Shown here piece after piece: positions 63,133-64,000 of a DNA stretch of 64,000 bases. Positions within the stretch are counted from its first letter, which is position 1. Every line of letters begins with the position of its first letter. The stretch comes from GM7GCV1 sp965221105 (GTDB lineage: Bacteria > Pseudomonadota > Gammaproteobacteria > Pseudomonadales > GM7GCV1). The stretch spans positions 1,426,001-1,490,000 of the forward strand of contig OZ244871.1 of NCBI GenBank assembly GCA_965221105.1, written 5' to 3'. The translations under genes were made by a program, and so were the position numbers. The notes under the pieces are model-generated. The model saw only the letters and a list, made by a program, of their open reading frames with translations. It had not been told where the DNA came from and ran no database searches.

Positions 63133-64000
63133 ATGAACAGTCATAGATACGATGTCATCGTAATCGGTGGTGGACACGCTGGAACAGAGGCCAGCCTGGC
63201 TGCTGCACGGCAGGGTGCGCGCACGCTTTTGCTGACACACAATATTGACACGCTGGGACAGATGTCCTGCAACCCTGCTATTGGGGGTATTGGCAAGAGT
63301 CACCTGGTCAAGGAAATCGATGCACTGGGTGGAGCTATGGCACTCGCTACTGATCGGGCAGGTATTCAGTTTCGCGTTCTCAACTCCCGCAAGGGTCCTG
63401 CCGTGAGGGCGACTCGAGCCCAAGCGGATCGCACGCTCTACCGCTCCGCGATCAGGGCGATGCTTGAGTCAGAACCCAGCCTGGATATTTTTCAGCAGGC
63501 CGTGGACGATCTGATTCTTAGAGGTGATCGGGTCAGAGGTGCTGTAACGCAGATGGGGCTGCGCTTCGAGGCTGATGCCGTAGTGCTTTCGGCCGGTACC
63601 TTCCTGGGTGGGAAAATTCATATTGGACTGGAAAAGCATTCCGGCGGTCGGGCGGGTGATCCGCCATCGATTACCCTGGCTGACCGTTTGCGAGAGCTTC
63701 CCCTGAGGGTGGATCGTCTAAAAACGGGTACGCCTCCCAGAATTGACAGAAGATCTGTCAACTTTTCAAGTCTTTCGGAACAATGGGGTGACGACCCGAC
63801 TCCGGTCATGTCTTATATGGGCAGCGCCGAAGATCATCCCCGGCAACTCTGCTGCTGGATCACCCATACGAATGAGCGGACTCATGACATCATCCGCGAA
63901 GGGATGGAGCGGTCTCCCATGTTTACTGGTGTTATCGAAGGCATTGGTCCCAGATATTGTCCTTCCATTGAAGACAAGGTCGTGCGCTTTGCAGACAAGA
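63133..64000 (+). CDS. mnmG: tRNA uridine 5-carboxymethylaminomethyl modification enzyme MnmG (partial)
   Basis: The first 289 residues of the FAD-dependent partner of MnmE, cut by the window end. The FAD-binding VIVIGGGHAGTEASLAAAR, CNPAIGGIGKSHLVKEIDALGG and SRKGPAVRATRAQ are typical. Start ATG at 63133 (MNSHRYDVIVIGGG). Confidence 0.97.
   Translation, partial: MNSHRYDVIVIGGGHAGTEASLAAARQGARTLLLTHNIDTLGQMSCNPAIGGIGKSHLVKEIDALGGAMALATDRAGIQFRVLNSRKGPAVRATRAQADRTLYRSAIRAMLESEPSLDIFQQAVDDLILRGDRVRGAVTQMGLRFEADAVVLSAGTFLGGKIHIGLEKHSGGRAGDPPSITLADRLRELPLRVDRLKTGTPPRIDRRSVNFSSLSEQWGDDPTPVMSYMGSAEDHPRQLCCWITHTNERTHDIIREGMERSPMFTGVIEGIGPRYCPSIEDKVVRFADK

Overview
The window is the replication-origin neighbourhood of a gammaproteobacterial chromosome. 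The block dnaA-dnaN-recF-gyrB, then a PlsC-type acyltransferase, glyS-glyQ, an LpxL/HtrB-like acyltransferase, trkH-trkA, rsmB, fmt, def, purE, tsaC, hemF and aroE follows the gene order known from Pseudomonas and its relatives. rpmH-rnpA-yidD-yidC-mnmE-mnmG and two heme-copper oxidase loci sit nearby. Moderate G+C, two large TonB receptors and aerobic respiration fit a free-living, probably marine, aerobic gammaproteobacterium. Genus cannot be settled from the sequence.

Layout. 1-10.6 kb is accessory DNA: a Tat-exported ABC solute-binding protein, decayed IS1380-type and IS66-type transposases, two paralogous secreted Cys-rich proteins whose reading frames are broken at a poly-C tract just after the start codon, a DUF2141 protein, a TonB receptor and a dicarboxylate/amino acid symporter. 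10.9-16.1 kb holds a first cytochrome c oxidase operon whose subunit II carries two cytochrome c domains. 16.1-20.9 kb (minus strand) holds UspA and the oxidase assembly and heme A genes (SURF1, an unknown membrane protein, ctaA, cyoE, SCO). 21-24.7 kb is a second TonB receptor between remnants of the IS1380-type element. 24.8-46.8 kb is the core: oriC/dnaA promoter, dnaA to gyrB (two perfect parS sites inside recF), lipid, translation, potassium and cofactor genes.

46.9-52.6 kb is a mobile-element cluster of three different elements inserted around one gamma-carbonic-anhydrase gene. An IS4-type element with a DruA-like N-terminal domain overwrote its last codons (10-bp terminal repeats, 8-bp target duplication). 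A TnpB gene enclosed in 23-bp inverted repeats with an 8-bp target duplication landed between its ribosome-binding site and its start codon. An rve-type IS lies further upstream. 52.7-58.4 kb carries yheV, a DUF481 outer-membrane protein and the second cytochrome c oxidase operon (coxB-coxA-ctaG-coxC). 58.5-64 kb carries rpmH to mnmG, with mnmG cut by the window end.

The most notable observations are the putative phase-variable secreted protein pair, the TnpB cassette with DDE-transposon-like ends, the doubly hit carbonic anhydrase with a reconstructable ancestral allele, and the paired parS sites. No CRISPR array, tRNA or rRNA was seen.
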